Positions 9,388-18,046 of a DNA stretch of 55,356 bases are shown in pieces. The notes under the pieces were generated by a model that saw only the letters and a program-made list of their open reading frames with translations, searched no databases and was not told the DNA's origin. Source of the stretch: an uncultured Clostridia bacterium (GTDB taxonomy: Bacteria > Bacillota > Clostridia > TANB77 > CAG-508); NCBI GenBank assembly GCA_944392605.1, contig CALXXE010000012.1:1-55356 (forward strand), read 5' to 3'. The position numbers were made by a program, and so were the translations under genes. Position 1 is the stretch's first letter; each line of letters begins with the position of its first letter.

Positions 9388-11808
9388 ATGAAAGCAAGTG
9401 TGGAATGGTTAAAAGAATATAGTGATATAGATGTTGATTGTAAGAAGTTAGGAGATATTCTTACAATGACAGGTTCAAAAGTTGAAGAGATTATAGAAAA
9501 AGGAAATGATATAAAAAATGTTGTGGTTGGAAAAATATTAGAAATAAAGAAACATCCAAATGCAGATAAATTAGTTGTAACTAAAGTAGACGTTGGAACT
9601 GAGAAAATACAGATAGTAACAGGTGCTAAAAATATCAAAGAAAATGATATAGTTCCAATTGCAAAAGATGGAGCAGAACTTCCAGGAGAAAAGAAAATTG
9701 TAAAAAGTCCTTTAAGAGGAGTTGAATCTTGTGGAATGATGTGTTCTGTAGGAGAGCTTGGATTAGATATTAAAGATTATCCAAATCAAATAGAAGATGG
9801 AATAATGATACTTCCAGAATCTTATGAAAAAGATTTAGGAAAAGATATAGTAGATGTATTAAATTTAAAAGAAGATATAATTGATTTTGAAATAACACCT
9901 AATAGACCTGATTGTTTATCAATTGAAGGGTTAGGAAGAGAAACAGCAGCTTCACTTGGAAAAGAATTTAAGAATCCAAGAAAGAATTTAGATGAATTAA
10001 AAGTAGAAGATAAGAAGGATATAGAAGGACTAAAAGTAGATATTACAGCTCCAGATTTATGTTATAGATATATTGCAAGAGTTGTTAAAAACGTTAAAAT
10101 TGGACCATCACCAGAATGGATGGTAAGAAGATTAAAAGCATGTGGTGTTAGAAGTATTAATAATATAGTAGATATAACAAACTATGTAATGTTAGAACTT
10201 GGTCAGCCAATGCATGCATTTGATATTAATTCTATTGAAGGAAAACATATTACAGTAAGAAGAGCAAAAAATGGTGAAAAGATTACAACACTAGATGGAA
10301 TAGAAAGAGAGTTAAATGAAGATAATCTAGTTATAGCAGATGAGAAAAAAGCTGTTGCAATAGCAGGAGTAATGGGGGGACAAAACTCAGAAATAGAAGA
10401 AGGAACTCAAACTGTAGTATTTGAATCAGCAGTATTCTATGGAGGAAGTGTAAGAAAAACAGCAAAGAAAGTAGGATTAAGAACAGAAGCTTCTTCTAGA
10501 TATGAAAAAGGATTATCATCAGAAAACGCATTAAGAGCAGTAAATAGAGCAGTAGAATTAGTGGTAGAATTGGGTGCAGGAGAAGAAGTAGAAGGAAAAG
10601 TTGATGTATATCCTACTAAACAAAAACTAAACAAAATAAAATTAGATGTAGATAGAATAAATGATTTACTTGGAACTAATATCCCAGAACAAGAAATGGT
10701 AGATATATTAAAAAGATTAGATATAAAAGTAGAAAATGGATTTGCAATTGCCCCATATTTTAGAATGGATTTAGAATTTGTAGCAGATATAGCAGAAGAA
10801 ATTGCTAGATTCTATGGATATGATAAATTAGAAACAACTTTAATAAAAGCAGAGGCAACATTAGGTGTAAGAACAAAAGAACAAAAAATAGAAAAGAAAA
10901 TAGAAGATGTATTAGTAAATAATGGACTTTCAGAAATTTATACATATGGATTTTTTGGAGAAAAAGATTTAGAAAAATCAAAAATTCGTAAAGAATTAAT
11001 AGATAATGCGATAGAGATTTCAAATCCTCTAAGTGATGAATATAAGTTAATGAGACCAACAACTATTCCAAGTATGATGCAAACACTTGCTTTAAATAAC
11101 AACAAGAAAAATCAAAATGTTAAATTATTTGATATTTCAAGAAATTATAGAAATATAAATGGAGAAGTAGAAAAAGGAGAAATTCCATTACAAGAAAATA
11201 TTTTAACAATAGGAATGTATGGAGATGACGTTGATTTCTACACATTAAAAGGGTTAATAGAAAATGTATTAGAAGCTTCCAATGTAAATCATTATGATAT
11301 AGTAAAAGAAAAAGAAAATAGTTCATATCATCCGGGAAGATGTGCTAATATAAAAGTAGGTTTAGATGTAATTGCAACAATAGGAGAAGTACATCCAGAA
11401 GTTTTAATGAATTATGATATAAATAAAAGATGTTATTTAGCAGAACTTAATATAACAAAAGTAGTTAAGTATTCTAAACAAAATAAAAAATATCAGGAAG
11501 TACCAAAATTTCCAGCAGTAGAAAGAGATATTGCAATTGTGGTAGATGAAGATGCAGAAGTAGGCGCAATTGAACAATCAATTACAAAGAAATCCAAAAG
11601 ATTGTTAAAAGGTAAGAAAGGATTAGAAGAAATAAAATTATTTGATATTTATAGAGATGAAAAAATAGGAAAGGGTAAAAAGAGTATTGCTTATAGTTTA
11701 ATATTTAGAGATAAAACAAAGAGTATGTCAGATGACGAAATTAATCCTGTAATGGAAGAAATTACAAAAGAGTTAGAAGACAAATTTGGAGCAACTTTGA
11801 GAAAATAA
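9388..11808 (+). CDS. pheT: Phenylalanine--tRNA ligase beta subunit
   Basis: An 806-residue beta subunit of normal length. It has an N-terminal EMAP/OB tRNA-binding fold (about 40-150, with KHPNADKL), the B3/B4 editing domain (about 210-400, with NNIVDITNYVMLELGQPMHAFD), the B5 domain (about 405-475), a class II-like inactive catalytic module, and the C-terminal anticodon-binding FDX-ACB domain (about 710-806, with FPAVERDIAIVVDE). The B3/B4 module hydrolyses mischarged Tyr-tRNA-Phe. It is the last assured gene of the T-box operon. Start ATG has an AGGAAG ribosome binding site. Confidence 0.97.
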   Translation: MKASVEWLKEYSDIDVDCKKLGDILTMTGSKVEEIIEKGNDIKNVVVGKILEIKKHPNADKLVVTKVDVGTEKIQIVTGAKNIKENDIVPIAKDGAELPGEKKIVKSPLRGVESCGMMCSVGELGLDIKDYPNQIEDGIMILPESYEKDLGKDIVDVLNLKEDIIDFEITPNRPDCLSIEGLGRETAASLGKEFKNPRKNLDELKVEDKKDIEGLKVDITAPDLCYRYIARVVKNVKIGPSPEWMVRRLKACGVRSINNIVDITNYVMLELGQPMHAFDINSIEGKHITVRRAKNGEKITTLDGIERELNEDNLVIADEKKAVAIAGVMGGQNSEIEEGTQTVVFESAVFYGGSVRKTAKKVGLRTEASSRYEKGLSSENALRAVNRAVELVVELGAGEEVEGKVDVYPTKQKLNKIKLDVDRINDLLGTNIPEQEMVDILKRLDIKVENGFAIAPYFRMDLEFVADIAEEIARFYGYDKLETTLIKAEATLGVRTKEQKIEKKIEDVLVNNGLSEIYTYGFFGEKDLEKSKIRKELIDNAIEISNPLSDEYKLMRPTTIPSMMQTLALNNNKKNQNVKLFDISRNYRNINGEVEKGEIPLQENILTIGMYGDDVDFYTLKGLIENVLEASNVNHYDIVKEKENSSYHPGRCANIKVGLDVIATIGEVHPEVLMNYDINKRCYLAELNITKVVKYSKQNKKYQEVPKFPAVERDIAIVVDEDAEVGAIEQSITKKSKRLLKGKKGLEEIKLFDIYRDEKIGKGKKSIAYSLIFRDKTKSMSDDEINPVMEEITKELEDKFGATLRK

Positions 11809-11824
11809 AAGGGAGAAAATTTTA

Positions 11825-11869
11825 ATGATAATAGCGTGGGCGATATGTATTATATCGTTATTTGACTGA
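11825..11869 (+). CDS. Possible 14-residue hydrophobic peptide downstream of pheT
   Basis: An ATG preceded by AAAGGGAG at suitable spacing opens a 14-codon frame, MIIAWAICIISLFD, that ends in TGA. The peptide is almost wholly hydrophobic. It could be a tiny membrane peptide, a decayed gene, or chance. The only support is the good ribosome binding site and position at the end of the pheST operon. Confidence 0.2.
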   Translation: MIIAWAICIISLFD

Positions 11870-11932
11870 AGATGAAAAGATTATAATGGATATATAAATA
11901 ATAAAAATTCTAATTAATTTTTATAAAAAATA

Positions 11933-11961
11933 TAGACAAATGGAAAAATATATAATAAAAT
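11933..11961 (+). promoter_or_regulatory. Promoter of the small membrane protein gene
   Basis: TAGACA (11933-11938), 17-base spacer, TAAAAT (11956-11961), about 45 bases before the ATG at 12006. A weak AT-only hairpin (11901-11924) precedes it and may end the pheT transcript. Confidence 0.6.
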
Positions 11962-12005
11962 ATCAGTAAATATAATAAATTATTTGAAACAAAGGAGAAG
12001 ATAAT

Positions 12006-12176
12006 ATGGAAGAAACAAAAAAAGAGGATGAAGTAAAGGAAGAAAAAACAAGCGAGATGAAAAAAGTTACAAAATCAAAGCTAAGTCCAGCAGCTACAGT
12101 AATACTTACAATAGTAGCAGCATTAGGAATAATTGTTTTAGTAACAGTAATGTATGGTATAATTATGGCTTTATAA
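12006..12176 (+). CDS. Small single-pass membrane protein, hypothetical
   Basis: A 56-residue protein, with ATG preceded by AAAGGAGAAG. The first 28 residues are charged (METKK-like, Glu/Lys rich) and probably cytoplasmic. Residues about 29-55 (PAATVILTIVAALGIIVLVT and on) form one transmembrane helix running to the C-terminus, which resembles a tail-anchored protein. It stands alone between its own promoter and an intrinsic terminator, which supports a real transcription unit. Function unknown. Confidence 0.7.
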   Translation: MEETKKEDEVKEEKTSEMKKVTKSKLSPAATVILTIVAALGIIVLVTVMYGIIMAL

Positions 12177-12183
12177 TATTTTT

Positions 12184-12221
12184 AAAAGATATGTTATATA
12201 TATTTATAACATATCTTTTTT
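12184..12221 (+). terminator. Intrinsic terminator after the small membrane protein
   Basis: AAAAGATATGTTATA (12184-12198) pairs with TATAACATATCTTTT (12205-12219) around a 6-base loop, followed by T residues. Confidence 0.88.
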
Positions 12222-12232
12222 GATAATGAAAA

Positions 12233-12711
12233 CCCACTGTTTTACAGGGGCCTAAAAGCTTCTAGTTATGAGTAGACAAAACTAGTTTAGTAGATAGTGC
12301 TTGGAATTGCAAATATTATATAGTATTTTCACCTCAAATATAGAAAAATGGCGATATATGGAAAAATAACAGAAATATAGGAATAATATTAAGGAAATAG
12401 AAGGGTATCAAGATAATAGAAGTGGAACTATGTCCAGACTATGTGCATATGTTAGTTAGTATACCACCGAAATATAGTGTATCAAGTGTAATGGATATCT
12501 AAAAGGAAAGAGTAGCTTAATGATATTTGATAGACATGCAAACTTAAAGTATAAATATGGAAATAGGCACTTTTGGTGTAAAGGCTATTATGCAGATACA
12601 GTAGGTAAAAATAAATGCGGTTGGAGAAAACATTCAGTAGTACTTAAGCCCAGAAGTGCCAGTAGAAAAGTCTTCTAGACTAAGAGTAAATCACTAGTTT
12701 TACTGGTGATT
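12233..12711 (+). mobile_element. Decayed IS200/IS605-type insertion element
   Basis: Two subterminal hairpins with the same TTTTA loop bracket a broken transposase: CCCaCTG-TTTTA-CAGGGG (12233-12250, bulged A) on the left and AATCACTAG-TTTTA-CTGGTGATT (12689-12711) on the right. Hairpin ends without terminal inverted repeats are typical of IS200/IS605 elements, which move as single strands through a Y1 HUH transposase. The remnant fills the space between the small membrane protein and the amidase gene, and nothing else is seen in it. Confidence 0.8.
12268..12620 (+). pseudogene. tnpA: IS200-family Y1 transposase remnant
   Basis: Translation in shifting frames gives recognisable TnpA pieces: WNCKYYIVFSP, VELCPDYVHMLVSIPPKYS, GYLKGKSSLMIFDRHANLKY, and YGNRHFWCKGYYADTVGKNK. 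They are separated by in-frame stops and at least one frameshift (near 12500), and the C-terminal part is not recognisable. In the HUH catalytic motif the expected first His (DHVHM) reads Tyr (DYVHM). The catalytic Tyr region GYYADTVG survives. The gene is not functional. Confidence 0.85.
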
Positions 12712-12743
12712 ATGATTTCTTATATTGTAAATTAGGTGAGAAT

Positions 12744-13238
12744 ATGAGATTTTTAGAATATGATAGAGAATCAGCAATAGAATATGCCAAGAAGTGGGCA
12801 TATAAGAGAAATAATAAGTATTATAATTTTGATAATGTAGGTGGAGATTGTACCAATTTTATATCACAATGTATATATGCAGGTTCAAAAGTTATGAACT
12901 ATAAGAAAGATTTAGGTTGGTATTATATAAATGGTAATAATAAATCTCCATCATGGACAGGAGTAGAATATTTATATAATTTTTTAGTGAATAATAAAGA
13001 AAAAGGACCTTTTGGTAAAAAGGTTGTCCAGGAAAAAATAGAACTTGGAGATATTGCACAACTTTCTTTTGATGGAATAAAATATGTTCATAGTTTAATA
13101 ATAACAACAATTAAAAATTTATATGATTTATCAGAAATAAAGATAGCATCACATACATTTGATAGCTATGATAAGCCTATATCGGAATATATCTATAAAA
13201 AGATTAGATTTATACATATTGAAGGGGTAAGAAAATAA
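12744..13238 (+). CDS. Amidase-domain (Amidase_6-like) cysteine hydrolase
   Basis: A 164-residue protein matching the Amidase_6 pattern: YDRESAIEYAKKWAYKRNNKYYNF, then GGDCTNFISQC with likely catalytic Cys36, and the His in KYVHS at about 116. The family resembles NlpC/CHAP-type papain-like hydrolases and often acts on cell walls or sporulation-related peptides. No signal peptide is present, so it should be cytoplasmic unless exported otherwise. The ATG has AGGTGAG upstream. It stands alone between the IS remnant and a terminator, and is followed by a two-component system. Substrate unknown. Confidence 0.8.
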   Translation: MRFLEYDRESAIEYAKKWAYKRNNKYYNFDNVGGDCTNFISQCIYAGSKVMNYKKDLGWYYINGNNKSPSWTGVEYLYNFLVNNKEKGPFGKKVVQEKIELGDIAQLSFDGIKYVHSLIITTIKNLYDLSEIKIASHTFDSYDKPISEYIYKKIRFIHIEGVRK

Positions 13239-13268
13239 TGAGAAATGGTTTCTTGTTATTTTCTTTTT
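13233..13268 (+). terminator. Intrinsic terminator after the amidase gene
   Basis: AAATAATGAGAAA (13233-13245) pairs with TTTCTTGTTATTT (13249-13261) with two G-U pairs and a 3-base loop, followed by TCTTTTTCTT. It overlaps the stop codon. Confidence 0.65.
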
Positions 13269-13362
13269 CTTAATTAAAAATTAATAATTCCTCTATTTTT
13301 TATTAATAAAATCTGTGTTATACTATTAGTGTAGGAAATAAAAGGTTTTAGGAGGTTTGGGA

Positions 13363-14067
13363 ATGTATAACATATTAGTAGTAGATGATGATAAAGAAAT
13401 AGTAGGAGCAATAGAAATTTATTTAAAGAAAGAAGGATATAATATCTTAAAAGCTTATAATGGAGAAGAAGCTTTGGATATAGTTAATAATAATGATATT
13501 CATTTAATAATACTAGATATAATGATGCCTAAAAAAGATGGGTTAGAAACACTAGAAGAAATAAGAAAAGATAAAACAATACCAGTAATATTATTATCAG
13601 CAAAATCAGAGGACTACGATAAAATAGGTGGATTAAATTCAGGTGCGGATGATTATATAACAAAACCATTTAATCCATTAGAATTAATTGCAAGAGTAAA
13701 TTCGTCTTTAAGAAGATATGTAAGTTTTGGGTCACTAAAAAAAGAAGAAGAAAGTAATAAAAAGATATATAAAACAGGAGGACTAGAAGTTGATGATGAA
13801 ACTAAAAAAGTATTAGTTGATGGAAAAGAAGTAAAACTAACAGCAACAGAATTTAATATATTAAAATTTTTACTTGCAAATAAGGGAAAAGTATACTCAA
13901 TACCACAAATTTATGAAAATGTTTGGAATGAAGAAGGATTTGGTGCAGAAAATATAATAGCAGTACATATACGTCATATTAGAGAAAAGATAGAAATAAA
14001 TCCAAAAGAGCCAAGATATTTAAAAGTAATTTGGGGAGTTGGATATAAAATAGAAGATCAAAAATAA
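13363..14067 (+). CDS. OmpR/PhoB-family response regulator
   Basis: A 234-residue protein. The start chosen is ATG 13363, because GGAGG (13351-13355) is 7 bases away. The TTG at 13357 is only 1 base from it. The receiver domain (about 1-118) has the acidic triad VVDDD, the phosphoacceptor Asp52 in LILDIMMPKKDG, and the conserved Lys in LLSAKSED and TKPF. A linker of about 20 residues leads to a winged-helix DNA-binding domain (about 138-232) with LTATEFNILKFLL and the recognition-helix region NIIAVHIRHIREKIE. It is followed after 12 bases by the sensor kinase, forming a two-component pair. Resemblance is to the VanR/WalR group. The stimulus is unknown. Confidence 0.93.
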   Translation: MYNILVVDDDKEIVGAIEIYLKKEGYNILKAYNGEEALDIVNNNDIHLIILDIMMPKKDGLETLEEIRKDKTIPVILLSAKSEDYDKIGGLNSGADDYITKPFNPLELIARVNSSLRRYVSFGSLKKEEESNKKIYKTGGLEVDDETKKVLVDGKEVKLTATEFNILKFLLANKGKVYSIPQIYENVWNEEGFGAENIIAVHIRHIREKIEINPKEPRYLKVIWGVGYKIEDQK

Positions 14068-14079
14068 GGAGGCGATAGC

Positions 14080-16152
14080 ATGGAAAATTTAAGAACATCA
14101 AAAATATTAAAATTTGTATCATATATATTATTTCCGATATTTGTTTTACTTATTGGACTTAGTATATTTCATTTAGCGTTTTTAGATGAGTATGGAAATA
14201 CTGGAGCAACTGAATTTATAGATACAGAAATGTTTGCAAGTGAATATGTTTATTATGTAACCGATAGTGTAGAAAATGCTTATAATCAAAAGAATGGTAA
14301 CTCAAGAATGTTTATGCAGTTAGAAGATGTAAATGGAAATGAAATTTACTATTTGGATAGAGATTATATGTATAGTTATTATAATGGAATAAATGAATAT
14401 ATTGATTTTATTATAATAGATAATGAGACAAATACAGTTTACACAAACATGAAAAGTAGTGATTATAATAGTGAAATAGAAAACATGAATAACTCAACTA
14501 AATATTGGAACTATGATAATGGAAATATTGAGACTAATATGGATTATATAAATAGTGACAATATAAGATATAATTCATCATATCAATATTTTGTAATAGA
14601 TGATTTGAATGGTGAAGAAAGTTCAACTTATGCAGTAGATAGAGCAATTACAGGATATACAATATATAGTAGATATAATCCGGATAGAACAGGAGGTTTG
14701 ACAAATTATAAAATAGTAGAAGGAATATATGAATTTTGCCTAAATAATCCAAATATATCATTATATATTTTGCCAATTAGCGTAATATTTACATTTGCAA
14801 TAGCAATATATTTATGTTGGGCAATAGGACATGAAAAAGGAAAAGATGAGATCGAATTAGGTTATATAGATAAGGTACCTTATGAAATATTATTTTTAAC
14901 TTGGGCAGTTTTACTTACAATACTTGTATCAGTTGCAGTACAATGTCTTAATGTTGCAAACTATATTACATTGATATTTGCTTTTGTTTTATATTTCATA
15001 TGTTATATAATATGTGCTATAACGGCAGTATCAACAATAAAAAGATTAAAGGCAAGAAAATTTATAAAAAGCTTTCTAACATATAAGGTAGGAAAATGGT
15101 GTTTTGATAAGTTAAAAAAATTATTTGATACATTAGATGAGAAAACTACTGAAAATAAAAGATTATTTTGGTATTATTTATTATTTATAATTGTAAGTGT
15201 ATTGCTTGCATGCTTGTTCTATACAGGAATAGCAATAATATTGTTAATTGGATTTTGGGTATGGTCATATTATAAATTGAAAAAATATATAATAGGCCAA
15301 GATAAAATAAAAAATGCTTTAAAAGACATTTATGAAGGAAAAAATGATGTTAGGTTAAATGAAGAAGAATTAACAGGAGTTTTAAAAGAAATGTCTGTAT
15401 ATGTAAATGATATATCAAGTGGATTCTCAAATGCTATTCAAGAAAGTTTAAAATCAGAAAGATTAAAAACAGAATTAATAACAAATGTATCACATGATAT
15501 AAAAACACCACTAACTTCAATAATAAACTATGTTGATTTATTAAAGAAGGAAAACATTCAAGATGAAAAAGTAAAAGAATATATAAAAATATTAGACCAA
15601 AAATCACAAAGATTAAAAAAATTAACAGAAGATTTAGTAGAAGCATCTAAAGTATCTTCAGGAAACGTAAAACTAAATATTGAAAGCATAAATATAAAGG
15701 AATTATTTAATCAGACAATAGGAGAATTTAAAGATAGATTTGAGGCTAAAGACTTAAAAATAGAAGTTCAAATGCCAAGTGAAGACATAAAAATAAAAGC
15801 AGATAGTAGATATCTTTATAGAATAATAGAAAATCTATTTAGTAATATTACAAAATATGCATTAGATTCTTCTAGAGTATATATAGATGTAGTAGAAAAT
15901 GATAAAGAGAAAGATAGTGGAAATAATAAGTATGTAAATATTAGTATAAAAAACATTTCAAAAGACAAACTAAATATTAGCGCAGATGAGCTAATGCAAA
16001 GATTTGTTAGAGGAGATAGATCTAGATACACAGAAGGAAGCGGTTTAGGACTTTCAATAGCAAAAAGTCTAACAGAACTTCAAGGAGGAAAATTTGAAAT
16101 AATAATAGATGGTGATTTATTTAAAGTAGAAATAGATTGGCCTGAGATATAA
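14080..16152 (+). CDS. Membrane sensor histidine kinase
   Basis: A 690-residue kinase partnered with the response regulator just upstream, with AGGAGGCG as ribosome binding site. An N-terminal transmembrane helix (about 12-34) precedes a large Tyr/Asn-rich extracellular region (about 35-220). Several more helices follow (about 225-250, 270-290, 295-318, 362-395), unusual in number for a simple two-helix sensor. The kinase core begins with the HisKA helix NVSHDIKTPLTSIINY, phosphoacceptor His472, then the HATPase with N box RIIENLFSNITKYA and G box GSGLGLSIAKSL. The organisation resembles VanS-like or multi-span clostridial kinases. Signal unknown; cell envelope sensing is a guess. Confidence 0.9.
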   Translation: MENLRTSKILKFVSYILFPIFVLLIGLSIFHLAFLDEYGNTGATEFIDTEMFASEYVYYVTDSVENAYNQKNGNSRMFMQLEDVNGNEIYYLDRDYMYSYYNGINEYIDFIIIDNETNTVYTNMKSSDYNSEIENMNNSTKYWNYDNGNIETNMDYINSDNIRYNSSYQYFVIDDLNGEESSTYAVDRAITGYTIYSRYNPDRTGGLTNYKIVEGIYEFCLNNPNISLYILPISVIFTFAIAIYLCWAIGHEKGKDEIELGYIDKVPYEILFLTWAVLLTILVSVAVQCLNVANYITLIFAFVLYFICYIICAITAVSTIKRLKARKFIKSFLTYKVGKWCFDKLKKLFDTLDEKTTENKRLFWYYLLFIIVSVLLACLFYTGIAIILLIGFWVWSYYKLKKYIIGQDKIKNALKDIYEGKNDVRLNEEELTGVLKEMSVYVNDISSGFSNAIQESLKSERLKTELITNVSHDIKTPLTSIINYVDLLKKENIQDEKVKEYIKILDQKSQRLKKLTEDLVEASKVSSGNVKLNIESINIKELFNQTIGEFKDRFEAKDLKIEVQMPSEDIKIKADSRYLYRIIENLFSNITKYALDSSRVYIDVVENDKEKDSGNNKYVNISIKNISKDKLNISADELMQRFVRGDRSRYTEGSGLGLSIAKSLTELQGGKFEIIIDGDLFKVEIDWPEI

Positions 16153-16165
16153 AGAATGTCTAATA

Positions 16166-16207
16166 GGGACGTTTTCAAATGGTACAAAATATCCAAAAGG
16201 AACGTCC
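16166..16207 (+). repeat. GGGACGTTTCC-family hairpin repeat, copy 1
   Basis: GGGACGTT (16166-16173) and AACGTCC (16201-16207) form an inverted pair at the ends of a 42-base unit just after the kinase gene. The ends match four further copies in this window at 23089, 35465, 37231 and 38674, although the interior differs. Confidence 0.65.
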
Positions 16208-16254
16208 TTAATTGATATTTGTGTTAATTAAATGTGAAAATTTGTAAATGAATA

Positions 16255-16283
16255 TTGTAAGTGAAAAAATGGTGTGATAAAAT
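16255..16283 (+). promoter_or_regulatory. Promoter of the frameshifted anchored-protein gene
   Basis: TTGTAA (16255-16260), 17-base spacer, TAAAAT (16278-16283), about 30 bases before the GGAGGT ribosome binding site and ATG at 16315. Confidence 0.65.
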
Positions 16284-16314
16284 AAAAAAGAAGATTACAA
16301 ATGGAGGTATGAAC

Positions 16315-16987
16315 ATGCGTAAAATGCTTATAATTATAGGAGTTTTAGTTGTTATTTTTGTACGGAATGGTAATATATAGAAATGTAAGGGTACAAAATA
16401 ATGAAAGCAATAATGTAAGCATTGAAGAAATACAAAAGATAGAAGAAAAAATATTAAGTGTATATATGTGGGAAGAAGTAACAGGAGAAGCTTTACCAGA
16501 ATTTCAAGATATAAATGATGCAGATGAAAAATGGATATGGGAAGTTGTGAAAAACAACCTAGAAAATTATGAGGTTACATATGATGAAATTGAAGAAGAA
16601 GCAAAATTAATATTTGGAGAAAATTTTAATAAAGAATTTCCTAAAGAAGGAAATAGTAGTTTTGAATATAATAGTGAGACTGATAAATATATAGCAACTG
16701 AAGTAGAATTTGACCAAGAAGAAGATTCTTTTTTATTAGATAATATAATTAAAACAGAAACAGGATATGAAGTAGAAATTATAGAGTATTTAGAAGATTA
16801 TTCTGAAGAAGAAAGTGTTATTGTTAGAAATACAAATGATGAAGAAATAGGGCGAGTATCAATTAGTGAAAGTGAAACAAATATGCAAGATATTGTAAAA
16901 AATAATAAGGATAGATTTACTAAAAAGAAAGTGTATTTAGTACAAGAAAATGATAATTTGAATTTACAAAAAGTTGAAGGAATGTAA
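16315..16987 (+). pseudogene. Membrane-anchored acidic protein with a frameshift in its signal anchor
   Basis: The ATG at 16315 has a strong GGAGGT ribosome binding site and opens with a typical anchor, MRKMLIIIGVLVVIF, but runs into a stop after about 21 codons. The frame one base later continues without stop to 16987 and begins LYGMVIYRNVRV, which completes the same transmembrane helix. Dropping one T from the T5 run at 16355-16359 would fuse them into one protein of about 223 residues. The outer part is acidic (Glu, Asp, Asn rich), has no cysteines, and I do not recognise it. Either the gene is broken, it is phase-variable through the homopolymer, or the base is a sequencing error. It is followed closely by the radical SAM gene. 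Confidence 0.7.
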
Positions 16988-16990
16988 AAA

Positions 16991-17887
16991 ATGTTAGAAA
17001 AGTTAAAACAATGTGAAATTTGCCCACATAAATGTGGTATAAATAGAACGGAAGGAAAAATAGGAAGATGTAAGGCAAGTGACAAAATAAAAATAGCACT
17101 TTATAGGGCACATAATTTTGAAGAACCATGTATTAGTGGAACTAAAGGTTCAGGAACAGTATTTTTTTCAAACTGTAATTTAAATTGTATATTTTGCCAG
17201 AACTATGAGATTAGCCAAAAGGGAAGAGGAAAAGAAATAACAATAGAAGAATTAGCAGATATTTTCTTAAAGCAACAAGAAAAAGGTGTAGAAAATATAA
17301 ATTTAGTAACTCCAACTAGTTATGTAGTTCAAATAATAGAAGCGATAAAAATTGCAAGAAAGAATGGATTAAGAATTCCAATTGTATATAATACAAATGG
17401 TTATGAAAAAGTTGATACTATAAAAATGTTAGATGGCTATGTTGATGTTTACTTGCCTGATTTAAAATATGCAGATGACGAACTTGGAAAAAAATGCTCA
17501 AGAGTGGAAAAATATTTTGAAATTGCCACAAAAGCAATATTAGAGATGCAAAAACAGGTAGGAAAAACTCAAATAAATGAAAATGGAATAATGAAAAAAG
17601 GTATAATTGTTAGACATTTAGTATTACCAGGCAATATAGAAAATAGTAAAAAGGTTTTAAAATGGTTAAAGGAACATATAAATGAAGAAAATTATGTAAG
17701 TGTTATGGCACAGTATTTTCCAACATATTTAGTAAAGGAAAAAGAAGAATATAGAGATTTAAATAGAAAGCTTACAAAAGAAGAGTGGAGAAACATAGAA
17801 AATTTTATAGACGAACTGGATTTTAAGAATGGTTACATACAGGAATTAGGAGAACATGAGGAAGAATATGTTCCAAAGTGGTGGTGA
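16991..17887 (+). CDS. Radical SAM protein, PflA/PflX-like (COG1313 type)
   Basis: A 298-residue protein. The radical SAM cluster motif is CNLNCIFCQN with Cys62, Cys66 and Cys69. An additional N-terminal cysteine set, CEICPHKCGINRTEGKIGRC at about 8-27, is typical of the putative pyruvate formate-lyase activating enzyme relatives of COG1313. Members are generally annotated as glycyl radical enzyme activases, but the substrate of this branch is not established. No glycyl radical enzyme gene is adjacent. The ATG is 3 bases after the upstream stop, so translation is probably coupled. A strong terminator follows. Confidence 0.85.
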   Translation: MLEKLKQCEICPHKCGINRTEGKIGRCKASDKIKIALYRAHNFEEPCISGTKGSGTVFFSNCNLNCIFCQNYEISQKGRGKEITIEELADIFLKQQEKGVENINLVTPTSYVVQIIEAIKIARKNGLRIPIVYNTNGYEKVDTIKMLDGYVDVYLPDLKYADDELGKKCSRVEKYFEIATKAILEMQKQVGKTQINENGIMKKGIIVRHLVLPGNIENSKKVLKWLKEHINEENYVSVMAQYFPTYLVKEKEEYRDLNRKLTKEEWRNIENFIDELDFKNGYIQELGEHEEEYVPKWW

Positions 17888-17910
17888 TTTGTCGAATTTG
17901 GTCGAACGAA

Positions 17911-17960
17911 AATGATTGAATTATATTACAGTTAGTGGTATAATTCAATCATTATTTTTT
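17911..17960 (+). terminator. Intrinsic terminator after the radical SAM gene
   Basis: AATGATTGAATTATA (17911-17925) pairs perfectly with TATAATTCAATCATT (17939-17953), 13-base loop, then ATTTTTT. Confidence 0.92.
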
Positions 17961-18046
17961 ATTATATTTTTTCTTAAATTTTAAATTCAAAATTTAATTC
18001 TAAATTATTCAAGTAAAATTAAAAAGCTTATAAGAAGGAAGGTGAT

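Noticed and set aside
12480-12600. Intact small IS200 transposase reading frame
   Set aside because: Recognisable TnpA pieces are spread over different frames with stops between them, so no functional gene can be assembled.
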